From NCBI RefSeq assembly GCF_032854445.1, contig NC_088300.1, positions 50,027,682-50,091,681 on the forward strand: a stretch of 64,000 bases of DNA. The letters run 5' to 3'. The translations under genes were made by a program, and so were the position numbers. Below the pieces are notes generated by a model that saw only the letters and a list, made by a program, of their open reading frames with translations, was not told the origin of the DNA and made no database searches. Every line of letters begins with the position of its first letter. The stretch's first letter is position 1. This stretch comes from Liolophura sinensis. Its lineage: Eukaryota > Mollusca > Polyplacophora > Chitonida > Chitonidae. This document shows, in pieces, positions 12,586 through 24,812 of this stretch.

Positions 12586-12654
12586 CACAACCTCTTCGGA
12601 GGCTACGACCTGAACCAGGAATACCCCGGCCGTGCATCTGCCAACTGCTCGTAA
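12586..12654 (+). other. Possible exon remnant in an AT-rich desert
   Basis: A 69-nt GC-rich stretch follows ACCAG and reads HNLFGGYDLNQEYPGRASAN-CS before a stop, with mostly C or G at third codon positions. The surroundings are strongly AT-rich. I do not recognise the family. It could be a relict exon of a lost gene or chance. Confidence 0.2.
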
Positions 12655-13206
12655 ACTGTATAAACGATATAGTTGGCCTACTGTATGAACAGTTCAAGCA
12701 ATGGAAGAAATATCCTTCCAGTATGACCGATTTCCGAGAAAGCTATTTATCACTTGGTCCTTCATCGGAGAAGTACACAACTTTAATATGCCATAGGCTA
12801 CTGTTTATATTATTATACGAGAAATACATTTAACGTTAGACAGCTAGAGTAAACGTAACGTCACCTTGCTGTCAATAATGGAGACATGCTGAAGTTGTGA
12901 CAAGACGAACTTTCACTAAACTTTTACTGGGTTGAAAAAAATCTAAAAAAAATATTAAATGCCGGTTTGAGATACTTTGAAATGGTAGCCTTTTAGTGAA
13001 CATAAACATTAGTCAGGTGCTGTCTTTCATTTTAATTTATGTTGGTAGGCATCAGTTGAAGGTTTTGCCTCACGGTGTTAGACGATCTTGCATTGTTAAG
13101 CGTCACAGTGTTTTGCGGTTTCTCGAGTCTGCCTGACGCCTGCATCAGTGTATTCTTCAGTGTGCATACTTGGTATCAAAACTGGTGCGATTCCCAGGCA
13201 GTATCC

Positions 13207-13251
13207 ATCTTGGGGGTCGTTTCCCGCTGGGATCTTGGGGGTCGTTTCCCG
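13207..13251. repeat. Short direct repeat, 25-nt unit, not quite two copies
   Basis: ATCTTGGGGGTCGTTTCCCG occurs twice in a row, separated by CTGGG. Confidence 0.75.
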
Positions 13252-13520
13252 GATATTAATGTATTCTAAAGTGGAGTTATCCATACCCTTTCGCGACATG
13301 GTTTGTCAGACAACCAGTAAAATCAGCTGGGCATTTTTGAAGATAAACTACACTGAGGTCTCCCCTACAAATGCTCATTTAGAGCAGTGACGTTTTCAGA
13401 TAGTTCACATTCACAAGCATATATAACAGTTAAAAATACCTAGAGATTATATTAATGTTTCGAATAAAGTGAACATATTACTTTTTCCTTATTGAAGTTA
13501 ATAAACTGTGAAGTATAATA

Positions 13521-13837
13521 GAACCGGCCCGATAGCACAGTTGGTAGAGCGTCCACTTCGGGTATGGTAGAGCTAGGGTCAATCCTTAGGTCACACCTAA
13601 GAATTTTTAAAAAAGAGGAAGTTGTAATTTCCTCGCTTGTCGTTAAGGGGATAGTCCAACGATTGGATGACCCGTATCAGTATAATGGCTCGTGCGGGGC
13701 AACTGACTTGCCTTCGGTAAGTCGTCTCAGTGAAGCAGCACTAGATAAAAGAGCAGTGGAAATCCGTCCTGCAACAAGGAGACACATTACATGCACTCTA
13801 AGGACTCCTTAGTTAAACCCCAAGCACTCACTCACTC
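13521..13837 (+). mobile_element. tRNA-derived SINE, family 2, near full length
   Basis: The head is GGCCCGATAGCACAGTTGG followed by TAGAGCG, a good pol III A box, with a B-box-like GGGTCAATCC at 13576-13585. The body has the TCACACCTAAGA and TATAATGGCTCGTGCGGGGC words that I associate with a SINE family widespread in lophotrochozoans. It is flanked by GAAGTATAATA (13510-13520) and GAAGTGTAATA (13838-13848), a target-site duplication with one mismatch. It is not a functional tRNA. Confidence 0.75.
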
Positions 13838-13849
13838 GAAGTGTAATAT

Positions 13850-15965
13850 GGCGATTGTTCCTTCGCGTCACTTATGAACTTTCAATGGATTTCAGAGTGA
13901 ACCTCACCTTCTTAAAGGTACTTTTACCAGAGCTGTAAGTACCTCTCAGCCCTTCATAAATGCTGAACCCTGAGGTAAAAAAGCTCAGCATTCTTTATAA
14001 CGGATGCTGCGATGGCTAGGCAACACGCAAATATCGCAACGCATAGTCAAAATGTAGTGTGGGATGAAAATATTTTTCGGAGGGAAAAATTCAGTTATTT
14101 AGTGTAAAAGTACACTTGACCTACAACTATAACATAAGAGGTGAAATTTCTGCATTTCATTTCACTGTGGATGAATAGACTCCTTGTTTGGTCAGTCAAA
14201 GCGATAAAGCTTGTTCATTGTTTTATTTATTTTTTACCTTACATTTGATTTGTACGGTCTACTGGAGAAAGCATTGTTTCAAAAAGTCATAATAAAAGGG
14301 CAACAGTTACTCACGAAACTGAGCTCCATGGACCGTAGCGGGCCAATGCCCATACCGCGATGCGGACAGAGGGTTAACCTAACCTGCACTGGGCAGCTAT
14401 ATATGGGACCAGTACGATCGGCCATATCTTTATATCAGTGTTTAAAGCAGCCATAACAATCTTGACATATGTTGACCATCAAAATGTGGACCTTTCTGTG
14501 CCAGCAGCTGTGTAGGGTGCCTATCAACGCCAAGGGGACGCTATTCGTAGCATCATCACCAACTGTCTTCTTGAGTCCCTTCGCCTGCTACAGTGATACA
14601 TCTGCTACGGTGAACTTCAACTTTCATCAATATGTCTGATAAGCTGCTATGGTGATATACTACGCCAACCATCCTAAGGCACTGAAGGCTCCATTATTAT
14701 TTCAAGAGAAAGTATACAATAAATTAAGTTGTTATTTTCCCCAGAATTTTTTTTTCAGAAATAGAGCCAATTCTTTGTTGTTAACTGAATGAACCGATAG
14801 GCAATAAAAGGACAACCGACATTCCGATTCATTGACGTATTTATCATGGAAACAATCATTGCCATTCATAAAAGTGTTCTTTAATTATGAAAAAATGATT
14901 ACCTTTGTTTTGTTTTTAGTTGCACACGTTAAAGAGAGACTATCTGTAGTTGGAAATAAATACACCGTAGGCCATTGGACAAATCCTTCCATCGAAGAGA
15001 GACGGTTTTAAATTGTTTAAAAGGGATCACGGGGTTCGAGATGTTGAAAAGTTTTTGTATTATATTACTTGTATATTCAATATGTAACATGTAAAATGCC
15101 CCAAAAACGTCCGCAGTATGAAACTGCTATGGTTCTGTGCATGCGATTAGATCTTGAGGGATACAGAATGATAAGGTGTTACCTGTTAGGTTTGGCCGAC
15201 AAGATTAAAAATGGAACATACATGGGATGATAGTCAACGATAAAAAATAATGTCAACTGCATACCTGTTTAAGTTTATCATAAACTCTTTTGATAGCAAC
15301 CTGTGTAAGTTTGCACATTTTTACTGGTATTTTAGACATCCATCTTTATACATTTACAGGGTGGAACATTATTGATTGATGAATGGATAGATTGATTCTG
15401 ACGTACACTGAGGGGCTCCGGTGATTCACAGGACTTAATTCTCGGATACTAGGCGAAATATGCAATCCATTTTGCGAGTTCAAATATTTTTGGTTCATCG
15501 TTTATGTTGTTTATTTCGTTATAAAACATTGTGGGAGAAGGAACACCGTAACGCGTGTAGTCCGGTGGTTAATAGTCGTTAAGAGTTAAGCCCCTTGAAT
15601 TTGATAACTTGTTGACTTGCTTGTAGTCACACACCAAGAAATGTCCTATTCATTAGGAGAATAGTTAAGAATATATACTTCAAAGACATTATCTTATATG
15701 GCATCTGTTATTTAGACATAGCGCTTATTGATTTGTTGGTCGATTTCCACCCAGACATACATTTACCTGCAGCTCTCTGGTTTCCACCCATAACATACTA
15801 GACGCCATCGTATAAGTGAAACAACATTGTATTTATCAGTCTATGCGGGCATATTTATAGTATTTTCACATGAAAGATGCAAGCTTGCTCTCAACGTTTA
15901 CTTATCACATCGCAAGTATTATGTGATATACCTAAACTTAAATCAATAGTTGTAGATGTAATTAT
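13850..15965. other. Intergenic, nothing recognised
   Basis: Mostly AT-rich. No recognisable protein domain or repeat. Confidence 0.4.
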
Positions 15966-15967
15966 CT

Positions 15968-16112
15968 GATTGATGTTGTACTCATATTTACTTATATGAC
16001 GGCGGCCAGCATCATGATGGGTGGAATCCGGGCAAAGCCTGGGGGAAACCCATGACCTTCCGCAGCTCCTGACAGATCTTCCCACGCGCGGCGGGAGAGG
16101 AAGACAGCATCA
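15968..16112 (-). mobile_element. SINE family 1, partial
   Basis: TATGACGGCGGCCAGCATCA, GGGGGAAACCCATGACC and CCCACGCGCGGCGGGAGAGG give the central body of the SINE. Both the tRNA head and most of the tail are lost. Confidence 0.8.
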
Positions 16113-16399
16113 ATGGTTGTAAGAGCATATCTAAATCTTAAGGAATGGAAAATCACAATGTCCGGAAACAGCTGAACAATCAGAGGTCCTGTTGACCACT
16201 TACTTTTATTTATGCTCTTATTTGATAAGTTTCCAAAATTATTACACCTATACTACCGCCAAGCATACTTACTAACAAACCTGATCTTAAAAAAGCTGAC
16301 CCTTTACTTAATGCAGTGCTAAAATGTTTACCAGCGGGTCAGTTAAACCTTTCGGCATCACAACATACATCCATACAATTTCACTTTCCTTGACCCACC

Positions 16400-19300
16400 A
16401 TATGGGTCATAATATACATAATTCCTTTTGATGCCTCTGTAAATATTAAACGTCGATTTGGAAAACATGAATTTTCCCAAGAAATGCTCTTGGCAGATAT
16501 ACAAAATGAATGTATTTTGGGCATGGACTTTCTCACCAAGAATTCATGTGATGTAAAACTGAGTGATGAGATACCTTGTTATTGTCATGTTGATGATATA
16601 CAGCCTATCTGTTGTAGAACTAATGCAGTGGAAAACTGTTATTCCTCCTGGAAGTGAAGTTGTGATTAAGGGGAGAGCAGCTGAAACCCCCTACGGTGTT
16701 CAACTGGGAGCAGTTGAACCTGTTGAACGTTTTGTTACTAAGCATAATTTGTATGTTGCAAGAGCTTTGGTAGATCCAAGTAGAGGAATTCTACCAGTTT
16801 GTATTCTGAATCCTACAGATAGTGCTATTACAGTGTACAAAAACACAACTTCAGCCATTTGTGATCCTGGTTTAGAAGTTGTGAAGAAGGAAAATTATGA
16901 AAACTGTAATGCTGTGAACTGTCAAAATGTTATGTCAGATGTTTCTAAGTGAACAGAATTTTCATCTGATTTAACTGACAGAAGCTCAGTGAACCTAGAC
17001 AGTTTACAGAGAAATAAACTTTGTTCTTAGGTCACTGAGTTTGCAGATATATTTACAAATGGTGATGGGGATATTTGTCACACACATTTAGTGGAGCATA
17101 CAATTAACACGGGTAAAGCTAGACCTATACGTCAGCATGCTCGTAGAGTTCCCTTAGCTAAGCAGGCTGATGTTGAGGAGGAAATTAAGAAAATGTCTGA
17201 AAAGGGAATAAATGAGCCTAGTTATGGGCCATGGTCTTCGCCCATTGTCTCGGTGAAAAAGAAAGATGCAAGTATTCGGTTCTGTGTGGCTTACCATTCA
17301 TTAAATAATTGTACTATTAAAGATTGACACCCACTTCCAAGAACTGATGATACGTTAGATTCCTTATCTGGGGCTAAGTGGTTCTCCGTCATGGATCTGA
17401 GGAGCTGATATTGGCAGGTTGGCATGTCTGAAAAAGATAAAGAGAAAACAGCATTTACTATGGTGGCTTGTGGCAGTTTACAGCCAGTCACATCAGATTT
17501 TGTAGTAAATACTATTTTTCTTCAGCCATACTTCCTTAGCAGCCATGACTCTTGTAGGTCTCCTTCTGTAATTTGTTTTCATCTGCCTTGGTGTAGCTGC
17601 TAGAATCAGTTTGGTCTCTTCCAGCTGTATATCTGGAGTTTATCAAACGTTACATTTAGAACAACTGCCCTCAAAATAATGGACCAATGATTGGCATTAA
17701 AATTCAGTTTATTTAAATGCAACATTATGATCAGTACATTGGAGTAACACAGTCTGACAGGAGAAAACCAGACGGCATAAACATTTATGTACCGGCACAT
17801 ATTCTGAAACATTTAATTCTTCAGATCCAAAAAAATACTTTATTAAGTAGAAAAGTTTAAATTTTTCATGGGAGGTAACTTCATTTACAGGTGTAACTCT
17901 ACCTTGATTTATTTCCCTTGAAACGAACGTAAGTGGATTATTTTCATAAGAAAAATTGCGAAAATCTGCTAAAAACCCCTGAAAACTCTCATGGTAGATT
18001 TTGTATAATGTTTGTATTTTTTCTTAAGTAAATAAATTTGTCGCCAAAAACATTCGCATTTTTTAAAATTTTATCGCCATTTCAAAAAATTTTTCTAAAT
18101 TTGCGACAATGGCTAGTGCGAGCGGAAGCCCTGATTATGGGAGAATTATCAGCGAGCTCCCGATATACAGACTCAGCGGTCAGCAGACAATAGGCCTATT
18201 TAAGTTCGGGACAAACTAAGATTTTCAAGGAGTTTCCAGAAGTATTTGTCTTTTTTAAGGACTTTCAAGTAATTGAAAATGAAATTGTATTTTTACAAGC
18301 ACTTTCAAGGAGATTCAAGGACTGTTCGCACCCTGTGATATAATTGTGCATGGAATAACTTTTGACGCAGAGCAGGGAAATTTTACAACAGGTGTTTGGT
18401 CGTTTGCGTACAGCTAATTTGAAGTTGAGTCCAAAGAAATGTGAACTGTTTAAAAGCAAGCATCTTTTATTGGACAAATAGTTAGTGAACGTGGAATAAC
18501 TACTGACCCTCAGAAAGTTGAGGCTGTTCAGAGTTGGCCTGTTCCTAGTAATGTTAAACACGTTAGGAGTTTTCTTGGCCCATGTTCATATTGCAGGATG
18601 TTTATTAAAGGGTTTGCAAATATAACTCGTCCTTTACACAGACTAACAGAACACGATTCTAAGTCTTTGTGGACTGAAGAATGTAACAGTGCCTTTCTGG
18701 AATTAAAAAGGAGTTTCATTAGTGCCCCTATTTTGGCCTATCCGTTTCCAGAAGCAGAGTTCATTTTGGACACTGATGCTAGTAATTTTGCTATTGGGGG
18801 TGTTCTTTCTCAGATTCAAGATGGAGCTGAGAAAACGATAGCATATTACAGCAAAGCTTTGAGTAAGACAGAGCATAGATACTGTGTGACTCGACGGGAG
18901 TTGTTAGCAGTTGTTTCCCATCTTTATTTGTATGTAAGACAAATTAAAATTTGTACAAACCATGGCTCATTGAGGTGGCTTATGAATTTTAAGAATCCTG
19001 TAGGCCAAGTTACTTGATGGATTGAAACACTTGGTACCTATAACATTATTGAGCATCGACCTGAAAGGTTACATTCTAACGCTGATGCACTGTCTAGGAG
19101 ATCTTGTTATTCTGAAGATATTAAACACTGTGAGAAACTCGTACAGAAAGATATACTGTTTTCTTCGGCAGACGGGGCTGAAGCAGTGCATGACCAGACA
19201 CTAGCTACAAGGAATGCTGAGAACTGTGGGAATGAGAAACCTAAACAGAACGATGTACTGTTTACTTAAGCTGGAACTGAAGTAGTACCTGTGGATGTTT

Positions 19301-20971
19301 TCTTATCCAATTCTAAGGAAAGTAGAAAGTATGAGAAACTCACACAGAAAGATATGTTGTCCTCTTCCACTACCGAGATGGAAGCAGAACCTATGATCTC
19401 TTGCTCCGTTGTGAATTCTGGGAATCTTAAGGAATCCGAGTCTGTTGACACTGTCATTAATCTTAGCAGAATGCACGAGTTACATATGTCTGATCTGCAG
19501 ATAGGATTTATGCTGAAATGTAAAATAAAAGGTGTTAAGCCAGCATGGACAGACATAAGTAGTCTTGATGTAGCTGTAAAACACTACTGTTGCATTTGAG
19601 ATGCTCTGTACATTCGTAACAGTGTACTATATAGAAAGTAGGAGCCTGCTACTGTTGACATCATTAAATGGCATATTTTACTTCCCAAGACGTTGAGGGC
19701 GTGTGTGATGCGTGAGCTGCATAATGCACCTACTTCAGGACATTTAGGCGTAAAGAGAACTATCGGGAGAATTCGTGATAGTTTACTGGGTCGGGTTGCA
19801 ACATGATGTCGAACATTGGTGCAAAATTGGTGATATTTGTGCTTCAAAGACAATACCTCGCCAGAAGTTCAAGGCACCCATGAAGCAATACAATGTGGAG
19901 AGGCCTATGGAGCGTATTGCTCTTGATATTATGGGACCTTTACCTATGACACATAATAAGAATAGATTCATACTTATTATTGGTGATTACTTTACTAGGT
20001 GGGTTGAGGTTATTTCTGTTCGGAATCAGGAAGCCACCACTATAGCAGAGAAGTTGGTGGAGAGATTTATTTCCTTGTTTGGAGTTCCAAATGAAATTCA
20101 CACAGACCAAGGTTCAAATTTTCAGTCACATGTGTTTAGTGAAGTGTGTGCCTTGTTAGGTTGTAAGAAAACAAGGACAACACCATAGCACCCCCTGAGT
20201 GATGGCATGGTGGAAAGAATGAATCTTACCTTAGAAAATATGTTGTCAGCATTTGTTGCCAACAATCAGAGGGATTGGGATGTACATCTGCCTTTGTTGA
20301 TGACGGCCTATAGATTCTCAATCCATGAAACCACCAAACAGACTCCGTGTGCTATGATGCTGGGTAGATAGATTAAGTTGCCTGCAGATCTCTTGTTTGA
20401 GTCTCCTGAAAGTACACAAACATCTGAGTCAGATTATGGTTATGAACTTTCAAAAAGAATAGAAAGAGTTCACGAACATGCCAGAAAGAATATTCAGTTA
20501 GCTAGTGACAAAATGAAGAGAAACTATGATACTGATATATATAAACATTTGTACAATGTTGGCGACAGTGTCTGGTTATTAAACAAGGCTAGACAAAAGT
20601 GGTTATGTCCAAAGTTGCAACGTCCCTGGAGACGACCATTCGTTGTAATAGACAAGCTTAGTGATTTAATTTACCGAATTCAGGAAACATTTAAGTCTAA
20701 ACCTGTGGTTGTTCATCACAACAGACTAAAGCCATACATCGTGGAAAATATACCCACTTGGTTTGAGGCAACTACCATGACCCACAGGAAACCAGTTTCT
20801 ATCTCTGAAAGTAAAGAAAACCCTGATATTCAGTTAATGAATACAGTGGATCTTTACAACGGTGGAGAGATTCTGCGTAAGGACACTGACAGTTACACAA
20901 CCACTAAGAATCAGTATAGAAGTGTGATTGACCAGTTAATGACGAAAATTACGAGAAAACAGAGACTATGA
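16400..20971 (+). mobile_element. Ty3/Gypsy retrotransposon, broken pol region
   Basis: A fossil of a Metaviridae-type element. In order along the plus strand there are remnants of an aspartic protease (ILGMDFL near 16.5 kb), a protease-RT linker (16.6-16.9 kb), the N-terminal part of a reverse transcriptase (17.1-17.5 kb), the RT thumb and RNase H (18.4-19.0 kb, with DTDASNFAIGGVL), an integrase core (19.8-20.2 kb, with DIMGPLP and HTDQGSNFQ) and an integrase C-terminal region (20.4-20.97 kb, with VGDSVWLL). It is broken by at least half a dozen lesions plus an insertion of another element inside the RT. No gag and no 5' LTR could be recognised upstream. Several domains remain readable, so the insertion looks only moderately old. 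Confidence 0.9.
17480..18335. mobile_element. Insertion within the Gypsy RT, with a hAT-like right terminus
   Basis: About 0.85 kb of non-coding AT-rich DNA interrupts the RT region. Its right end on the minus strand reads CAGGGTGCGAACAGTCCTTG, which resembles hAT-type DNA transposon termini (CAGGG-start). Imperfect TTTCAAGGA motifs recur just inside. I could not find a matching inverted terminus at the left end, so it is a truncated or chimeric copy, or the left boundary is misplaced. Confidence 0.45.
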
Positions 20972-21446
20972 AGAATACCTCGCCGTTATGCTGATTATCA
21001 TGTTTTAGCAGGGTAGGAACATAACAGTATATTTACCTTGTTTCCTTAATTTGTAGGTCAAAGTGTGGACCTGTCTTCTTTGCGAAACTTATAGTTCAGA
21101 AATGTCTGATGTGCAAACGCTCCTTCCATCTCATGCTGGATGCCGCAGTAAGGTGCTGACCATTGTAAACAACTTGATGGGAGCAGTTGGTCCAGCAGTA
21201 GAGTCCGAGTTTGAAAGTTTCAAGTCGGAAATAATAAAACCATAAATCAAGCTGAAACCTGCTCCCCCATCCCTCTGGCCTTCACCGAACTACAAGGTGC
21301 CAAAAAATCACCATCAAACCATTGGATGAAAAATCAGGAACCATGGAGGTGCCAAACGTACTGAATCTGGGGGATCAACAGGTTCCTCCACTGGATTCTC
21401 AATCCCTGGCTGAAGCTGAGGAATCACCACTGGTCAAAGTGATCTA

Positions 21447-21956
21447 ATGATTCAATTAGATTCAAAGAGCGACAACCTCTTTTCGCCGGTGTCACAGGAT
21501 GAGGTCACTCTTAGTGACGTGGAAGCCATGCCAGAAAGTCCCGTACCACCTCCCAATCCGGAGACTCAAGCTCCTGTGGAGTGTACTGATGTTCTTCTTG
21601 CTGTTGTGAGGGAACAACAGCTGGGATGCATTGTTCTCAACATTGGTGGAACAGTTTTTGAGCCTAGTATCCCCACAGTCAGGAACAATGCCTCATCGAT
21701 CTTGGCCTTGGTATGTTCCAACAAATTTGCATATCCAGTTCTGGAGGAGGGCTCCGCTGTGAGGTCGTACTTCTTTGATCGAGAGCCGACACATTTCCGA
21801 TATGTCTTGAATTACTTGCAGAGCAAAGGAATGTGCTCTAGATCTCTGTTTCCCACCAGTGACACTGCCAGGAGGGAGCTCTTGGAGGTGAAATTTTATC
21901 GCCTTAATGGATTTATCCAGAAGTTGGAAACGGTACTACAGGAGGAGGAAGAATAG
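21447..21956 (+). CDS. BTB/POZ T1 (KCTD-type) domain open reading frame
   Basis: A 169-codon frame ending in TAG. From about residue 62 it matches the potassium-channel tetramerisation T1/KCTD fold: LNIGGTVFEPSIPTVRN (the LNVGG-F-TS-TL signature), then SYFFDREPTHFRYVLNYLQS (the FIDRDP-FR-ILNYLR signature), then RRELLEVKFYRLNGFI (the RELLEEA-FYGL signature). The N-terminal 60 residues are proline- and acid-rich, and the C-terminus is an acidic EEEE tail. Such domains oligomerise and often link cullin-3 ligases to substrates. It starts about 0.5 kb after the integrase remnant and ends in a purine-rich run (GGAGGAGGAAGAATAGGGGG), just before a candidate LTR. That is where an extra third reading frame of a Gypsy element would sit. 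It may instead be host sequence next to the fossil. The true start is uncertain. Confidence 0.7.
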   Translation: MIQLDSKSDNLFSPVSQDEVTLSDVEAMPESPVPPPNPETQAPVECTDVLLAVVREQQLGCIVLNIGGTVFEPSIPTVRNNASSILALVCSNKFAYPVLEEGSAVRSYFFDREPTHFRYVLNYLQSKGMCSRSLFPTSDTARRELLEVKFYRLNGFIQKLETVLQEEEE

Positions 21957-22067
21957 GGGGACGAATTCAAGATAAAGGATATTTCTTTCGATTTTCAGTT
22001 TCTTTTGTTGTTTCTTTTATTGTTGATGAAGATTTGGAGGACCAAATTTTTAAATGGTAAGTGGCAG

Positions 22068-22711
22068 TGTAACGACAGGACTATCTGCGTTATTTCTGGC
22101 TGCTCTCCAACTCTAATTATTAAAGTTGTTGGTCTGACATATCAACGGAGTTATGGTTCGATTTATATTCAGGTTGTTGTTGTACTAGCTTGTCAAACAC
22201 ACAGCAACTTATATGGCATTACGATTGGCGTGTATTCTAACTGCTTGTGTTCGAGTAACGAACATTTCAAGCCGATTAGAACTCGACATGAAATACCTAT
22301 CTGAAGGCTTTATTCTGTCTGGTTTCCTTCTTTTTCCCACATGGAGAACAGGGACTGAAATGTTGACTTGCCATCTCGTCTAGATCCTGCTCACGTGCAG
22401 CGGAAGTATTGCCATAGGGAATGACGCAATACGGGAATCCCTCATTGTGTGAAGGATTTTGATTGGCTCAATTCGCGGTCATGAATCGTGACCTTTTAAT
22501 ATAAATTACCCCGCGCAGCTTCAAGGTCAGCATTTTGGCGCGCATCATCCCTTTTCAGAGCTTGGAAAACGCCAAATTTATAATTTCACTCACAAGGTCG
22601 GAATTTTAGGAAAAATATCAAATGCACAGTTTACTTAAAGTTATCCGACCAGAGATGGCACAGCGACAGCTGAGTGCGGGTGATGGATATCCCACTGTAA
22701 GTTAAATTACA
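22068..22711 (+). mobile_element. Candidate 3' LTR of the Gypsy fossil
   Basis: The segment begins TGTAACG and ends AATTACA, giving TGTAA/TTACA termini. It contains an inverted CCAAT box (ATTGG near 22463) and an AT-rich TATA-like stretch (AATATAAATTA near 22498), as an LTR promoter would. A purine-rich tract lies upstream at about 21940-21960, though not directly adjacent. No second copy lies in the window, so the boundaries are tentative; an alternative right end is near 22728. Confidence 0.35.
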
Positions 22712-22820
22712 AGGTATGGTTTGTTACAGGTATAGAAATATCAGTACACCAAGCACATGGCTAATTATAATATTCATTCTATGTAGAGCTTTACGACATC
22801 ACCAAATTCGGTGGAATCCA

Positions 22821-22965
22821 TGTTGTACGTTTCACTGTTTACCATATAGACAGCGATTATACTGGCTTAATAGCTTAATATTTATACTAATCGCCCTGTT
22901 GCACGTTTCACTGTTTACCATATAGACAGCGATTATACTGGCTTAATAGCTTAATATTTATACTA
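22821..22965. repeat. 76-bp tandem duplication
   Basis: TTCACTGTTTACCATATAGA recurs exactly 76 bp later, with TGTTG-ACG at the start of both copies and nearly identical sequence to the end (TTTATACTA). It is a recent local duplication just beyond the candidate LTR. Confidence 0.9.
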
Positions 22966-22969
22966 CGAG

Positions 22970-24147
22970 TTTATGCGGAGTGGAAGTTAGTAACCTATTA
23001 CTCACCATACCAATCTTGAGGTCCTTTATGAGTAATTTACGTCAAACAATGCGTGAAGGGTGAAGTCGGAGTTTATCCTATCTACTGTCACCCCCCCACC
23101 AAATCTGGTGGTGGATGTTGATGGACTGTTCCTTGGGGATTTCCTGCGAGTGTAGCTGTTCATAGGCTGACGTTTGGGAGATAATCTGGCTGTTGACGGC
23201 TTGTTAAAGTGCCATCGTGATTCATGTCAGTGTTCGTAGAGATGGCGACAGTTGAGGACGAGATGAAACTGAAGAGATGTGTTATTTAGGTAACATGGAC
23301 TGAACATTCCACCAATTTCGATGTGTTCTGTTTCTGCCCTAGTAGAATCTCAAGCTCATATAAATACATAGGCCTGTTTATGACCTATGTGTCAATATCT
23401 CGTTTATTATGCATTATCTCCTTTTTCACCATATTAGGAAACTGGAAGATTACAAAAGCTCTTGCCCTACCTATCTGGTACCTGGAAGATGATAGAAGCA
23501 CCCAAGGGATATTTTAAGTTTTCGTGAATCGTTATTTCCACTCGCGTGAACTACTGTTTGTTAATTTTATTGTAATAAAATGTTCGTCTATAACTGTATT
23601 CCTGATCTTTGTTTTCTATTATTTCTGTCAGTTATTTCTTTAGATCATTGTATTGTCTTATATTTATTATAGCACTCAGGAACCCTATAGGTTATTAGAG
23701 TACCCAAAACTCTAATGTCAATTCTTCATATATATATGGGATGAAATCAACCATATTGAGCTAGAAAACACTTGTTGGGGTTAATAATTTTTGTGACAGA
23801 TGTGTGCAGTGCATACACACCTGTCGTGCAGTTTTTAAACATTCAAGTGTCATCGAAATCAAAGTTTATTTGGATGGAAGAAGACCAGTGTAAATTTTTT
23901 ACCATGGCGCTGAAAAAGTACACCGCCTCTAACACCACGATGCCAGTTCTTATGAAAACATACCAGGTCTTCTACAATGGCTATCCGTATTCCAATGCCC
24001 TTATGTGTTATTTTATACATTCTTCGAATGATGTTGTTTTAAGCAACTCTCGAGCCCATAAATTCGCATCATTTCTTCCACTGTAGAACATATCGGAGCG
24101 TTAAGCCCGAAATTCGTACACCACTCATAAACCTGAAGGGTGGTTCT
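22970..24147. other. Intergenic up to the assembly gap, nothing recognised
   Basis: AT-rich; no domain-bearing frame or repeat family seen. Confidence 0.4.
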
Positions 24148-24347
24148 NNNNNNNNNNNNNNNNNNNNNNNNNNNNNNNNNNNNNNNNNNNNNNNNNNNNN
24201 NNNNNNNNNNNNNNNNNNNNNNNNNNNNNNNNNNNNNNNNNNNNNNNNNNNNNNNNNNNNNNNNNNNNNNNNNNNNNNNNNNNNNNNNNNNNNNNNNNNN
24301 NNNNNNNNNNNNNNNNNNNNNNNNNNNNNNNNNNNNNNNNNNNNNNN
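24148..24347. other. Assembly gap of 200 N
   Basis: Exactly 200 unresolved bases. The round number suggests an estimated or standard gap length. Reading frames that cross it are not meaningful. Confidence 0.99.
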
Positions 24348-24812
24348 TCAGTATATTATGGATAGAGGAAACCAGAGTGCCCAGGAAATTCCACCGACCA
24401 TTGGCAAGGGTCAACGTACAAACGAACATCCGCCGACCATTTATTGTTACTAAGGCCCCACAAATTTTGAGATCGGAGGAATTTCGAGTTTCACTGTTTA
24501 TTAGCCGCTTGGTGCGTTTACATGTATAGAGTCATTGGCGTTTGCGTGTACACTAAAATCACTGACTTCTACACGCAGACTTTTGTGGCTAAGTACAAAC
24601 GCCCATTGGACACATCCTCTGTGCAATCTATAGGTCTAAGCCCGATTCTATAACCCATACAACTTACATCATCAAGTCTGTGAACTGTTTTTTCTTCTAT
24701 AAACGTTCGTTATATACGAATATGATGGTTTCCTAGCCTATTTTGCGGATTTTTCGGCCATCCGATATAAGCCTGTTCAGTATAACCCCTACAACATAGT
24801 TAGGAATCCCCT

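Noticed and set aside
13526-13590. Possible tRNA gene
   Set aside because: The A box is good but the B box is degenerate, there is no acceptor-stem pairing, and a SINE body with target duplication follows.
16400-20971. Reading the Gypsy region as an active element or host gene
   Set aside because: The pol region is broken at many points and interrupted by another element.
24013-24529. Open frames across 24148-24347
   Set aside because: They run through 200 unresolved bases and cannot be interpreted.
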